Assembly: GCA_963798455.1 (NCBI GenBank)
Contig: CAWCTD010000003.1
Location: 2,170,001-2,234,000 of the forward strand
Origin: CAWCTD01 sp963798455
Lineage (GTDB): Bacteria; Acidobacteriota; Terriglobia; Bryobacterales; Bryobacteraceae
Reading direction: 5' to 3'
DNA length: 64,000 bases
The position numbers and the translations under genes are program-made. The first letter of the stretch is position 1, and every line of letters begins with the position of its first letter. Shown in pieces: positions 62,935 through 64,000 of the stretch. Under the pieces are notes generated by a model. The model searched no databases. It saw only the letters and a program-made list of their open reading frames with translations, and had not been told where the DNA came from.

Positions 62935-63750
62935 GTGTCCGTGATTACCGTTTCCAGAGGATCCTTCAGTGGAGGCAAGGCGATTGCCGAAGGTGCGGCC
63001 GAGCAACTCGGCTACCGGTGCATCGACCGCGATGCTGTTGTAGAGAGAGCGGCCGCCGGTGGGGCGCCCGCGAGCGAGCTCATTGAGGCGCTGGAGAAGC
63101 CCCCTGCGTTCCTGGAACGGTTTACCCACAAGAGGTACCTCTACCTGACCCTGTTCCAGGCAGCTTTGGCCGAGGAGGTCCGGCTGGGAAGAGTCGTCTA
63201 TCATGGCCATGCGGGGCACCTTCTGTTGAAAGGAGCCAGTCCCGTCTTCCGTGCCCGCATCATCGCCCCGCTTGAATTCCGCATCCGGATGTGCGTGGAG
63301 CGCATGAAGATGACCCGGGATCAGTCCGTGAACTATATTCGCGACGTCGATCAGGGCCGGAGGAAGTGGACTCAGTACCTGTATGGAGTCGATTGGGCTG
63401 ATCCGGCGCTGTACGATCTGGTGCTGAACCTTGAGACACTCAGCATCCCCGAAGCCATCGACATCGTGGTGGCAATCGTCGAGCAGCAGAGTTGTTTCAG
63501 TTTTGGGCCTGCTTGCCAAGCCGCGATGGACAACCTGGCTCTCGCCACGCGTATCAAGGCTGCCATCGCGATTAACCCCTCGACATCAGACCTGGAAGTG
63601 GAGGCCGTGGCTGAGGGCGGCAAGGTTTGGGTGCGAGGCAAATTGAACCGAGCGGAACAATACCAGGAGGTGCAGCACACTGTTGGCGAAGTTCCCGGTG
63701 TTTCGGAGATGAACCTGGAAGCACTGAGCGAGAGGTACCTCCAGATTTGA
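62935..63750 (+). CDS. Cytidylate-kinase-like protein fused to a BON-like domain
   Basis: A 271-residue protein from GTG 62935 (GGAGGAAA upstream). The N-terminal 200 residues match the cytidylate-kinase-like family (ITVSRGSFSGGKAIAEGAAEQLGYRCIDRDAV; the P-loop equivalent SFSGGKA is degenerate). The C-terminal 65 residues (TRIKAAIAINPSTSDLEVEAVAEGGKVWVRGKL and VPGVSEMN) fit a BON domain, which usually binds membranes or lipids. The combination is unusual. It lies 20 bases after the symporter gene. Confidence 0.78.
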   Translation: MSVITVSRGSFSGGKAIAEGAAEQLGYRCIDRDAVVERAAAGGAPASELIEALEKPPAFLERFTHKRYLYLTLFQAALAEEVRLGRVVYHGHAGHLLLKGASPVFRARIIAPLEFRIRMCVERMKMTRDQSVNYIRDVDQGRRKWTQYLYGVDWADPALYDLVLNLETLSIPEAIDIVVAIVEQQSCFSFGPACQAAMDNLALATRIKAAIAINPSTSDLEVEAVAEGGKVWVRGKLNRAEQYQEVQHTVGEVPGVSEMNLEALSERYLQI

Positions 63751-63832
63751 GCAGGGTGCCCGAGGCCAGGCGCGTCCGTATTTCCGTATTGCGGACCCTA
63801 AAAGCCGAATCGCCCGGAGCCGGCTGAAAATC

Positions 63833-64000
63833 ATGTCAATCTTCCTTCCAGTTGCGGGAATTAGCGTCAACCTCTTCTTTCTCGTGGGAGCCGGGGCGAT
63901 GGTTGGATTCCTATCCGGACTCCTGGGCGTCGGCGGCGGATTCTTGATGACGCCGCTGCTGATGTTGTTGGGAGTACCGCCGATGGTGGCCGCCGCCTCC
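63833..64000 (+). CDS. TauE/SafE-family sulfite/anion exporter, 3'-truncated by the window
   Basis: ATG 63833 opens a frame that is still open at base 64000 (56 codons). The two hydrophobic segments and GFLSGLLGVGGGFLMTPLLMLLGVPP match the TauE/SafE (DUF81) repeat. It is a membrane transporter of sulfonates, sulfite or other anions. No strong ribosome binding site is seen. Confidence 0.85.
   Translation, partial: MSIFLPVAGISVNLFFLVGAGAMVGFLSGLLGVGGGFLMTPLLMLLGVPPMVAAAS

Overview
The window looks like chromosomal DNA of an Acidobacteriota bacterium, most likely Bryobacterales (Solibacter-like). The signs are high GC, very short intergenic gaps, a VWFA protein of the acidobacterial type with a sortase, many secreted carbohydrate-active enzymes, Tat-exported enolase-superfamily enzymes, DUF2911 and PIG-L proteins, and hypothetical families I associate with that phylum. 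This placement is inference from gene content; no rRNA or tRNA gene is present.

Layout. 1-2118: an unrecognised ORF cut by the left edge, with a HEPN-like RNxxxH motif, then about 680 bases of non-coding DNA rich in inverted repeats. 2119-5775: a TPR protein, a secreted carboxypeptidase-regulatory-like protein, an AAA+ ATPase and an outer-membrane beta-barrel remnant. 5846-14135: secreted hydrolases (SGNH esterase, GH51, GH29) with a C2HC FmdB-type protein, a tail-specific-protease relative that has lost its catalytic dyad, and a GT-C-like membrane protein. 14147-19820: housekeeping (SAM hydrolase family, mnmA, lpxL-like, pheA, ubiX), then an XRE regulator with an S24-like C-terminus and a conserved hypothetical. 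19821-21700: a small secreted peptide, a 7-TM protein and a single-TM protein with several dyad-symmetric sites. 21704-26200: a SprT-like metalloprotein, fabH, a GH2 beta-galactosidase broken by one extra base, and a second frameshifted remnant. 26223-32827 (minus strand): an operon-like run with an LPKTA-tailed protein, a VWFA lipoprotein, a class D-like sortase, phosphoglucomutase and glycogen phosphorylase. 33258-43923: an M16 peptidase, a DnaC-like ATPase, and a tight run of Fur, FHA-GAF-PP2C phosphatase, membrane SpeE-like protein, Tat-exported glycosidase-like protein, Nudix and a small CPCC protein. 43932-47672: metY, adenosine-specific kinase and a PD40 protein with a CxxCH motif. 47717-53404: a conserved hypothetical, a GalD-like dehydratase, a decayed ORF, pgsA and a glycosyltransferase/methyltransferase operon. 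53380-64000: an M28 peptidase, a ManD-like dehydratase, a bicupin, an exported D-2-hydroxyacid dehydrogenase, DUF2911, a PIG-L deacetylase, a 51-residue membrane peptide overlapping a sodium:solute symporter, a cytidylate-kinase-like/BON fusion and the start of a TauE/SafE protein.

How the genes fit together. Much of the window suits a saprotroph that removes arabinose, fucose, galactose and acyl groups from plant or microbial polysaccharide outside the cytoplasm, processes sugar acids with exported dehydratases, imports products and stores glucose as glycogen. The parts least explained by known biology are the peptide/7-TM/1-TM cassette (20006-21646) with its shared sites, the complete sortase system in a probable diderm, and the inactive S41 protein.
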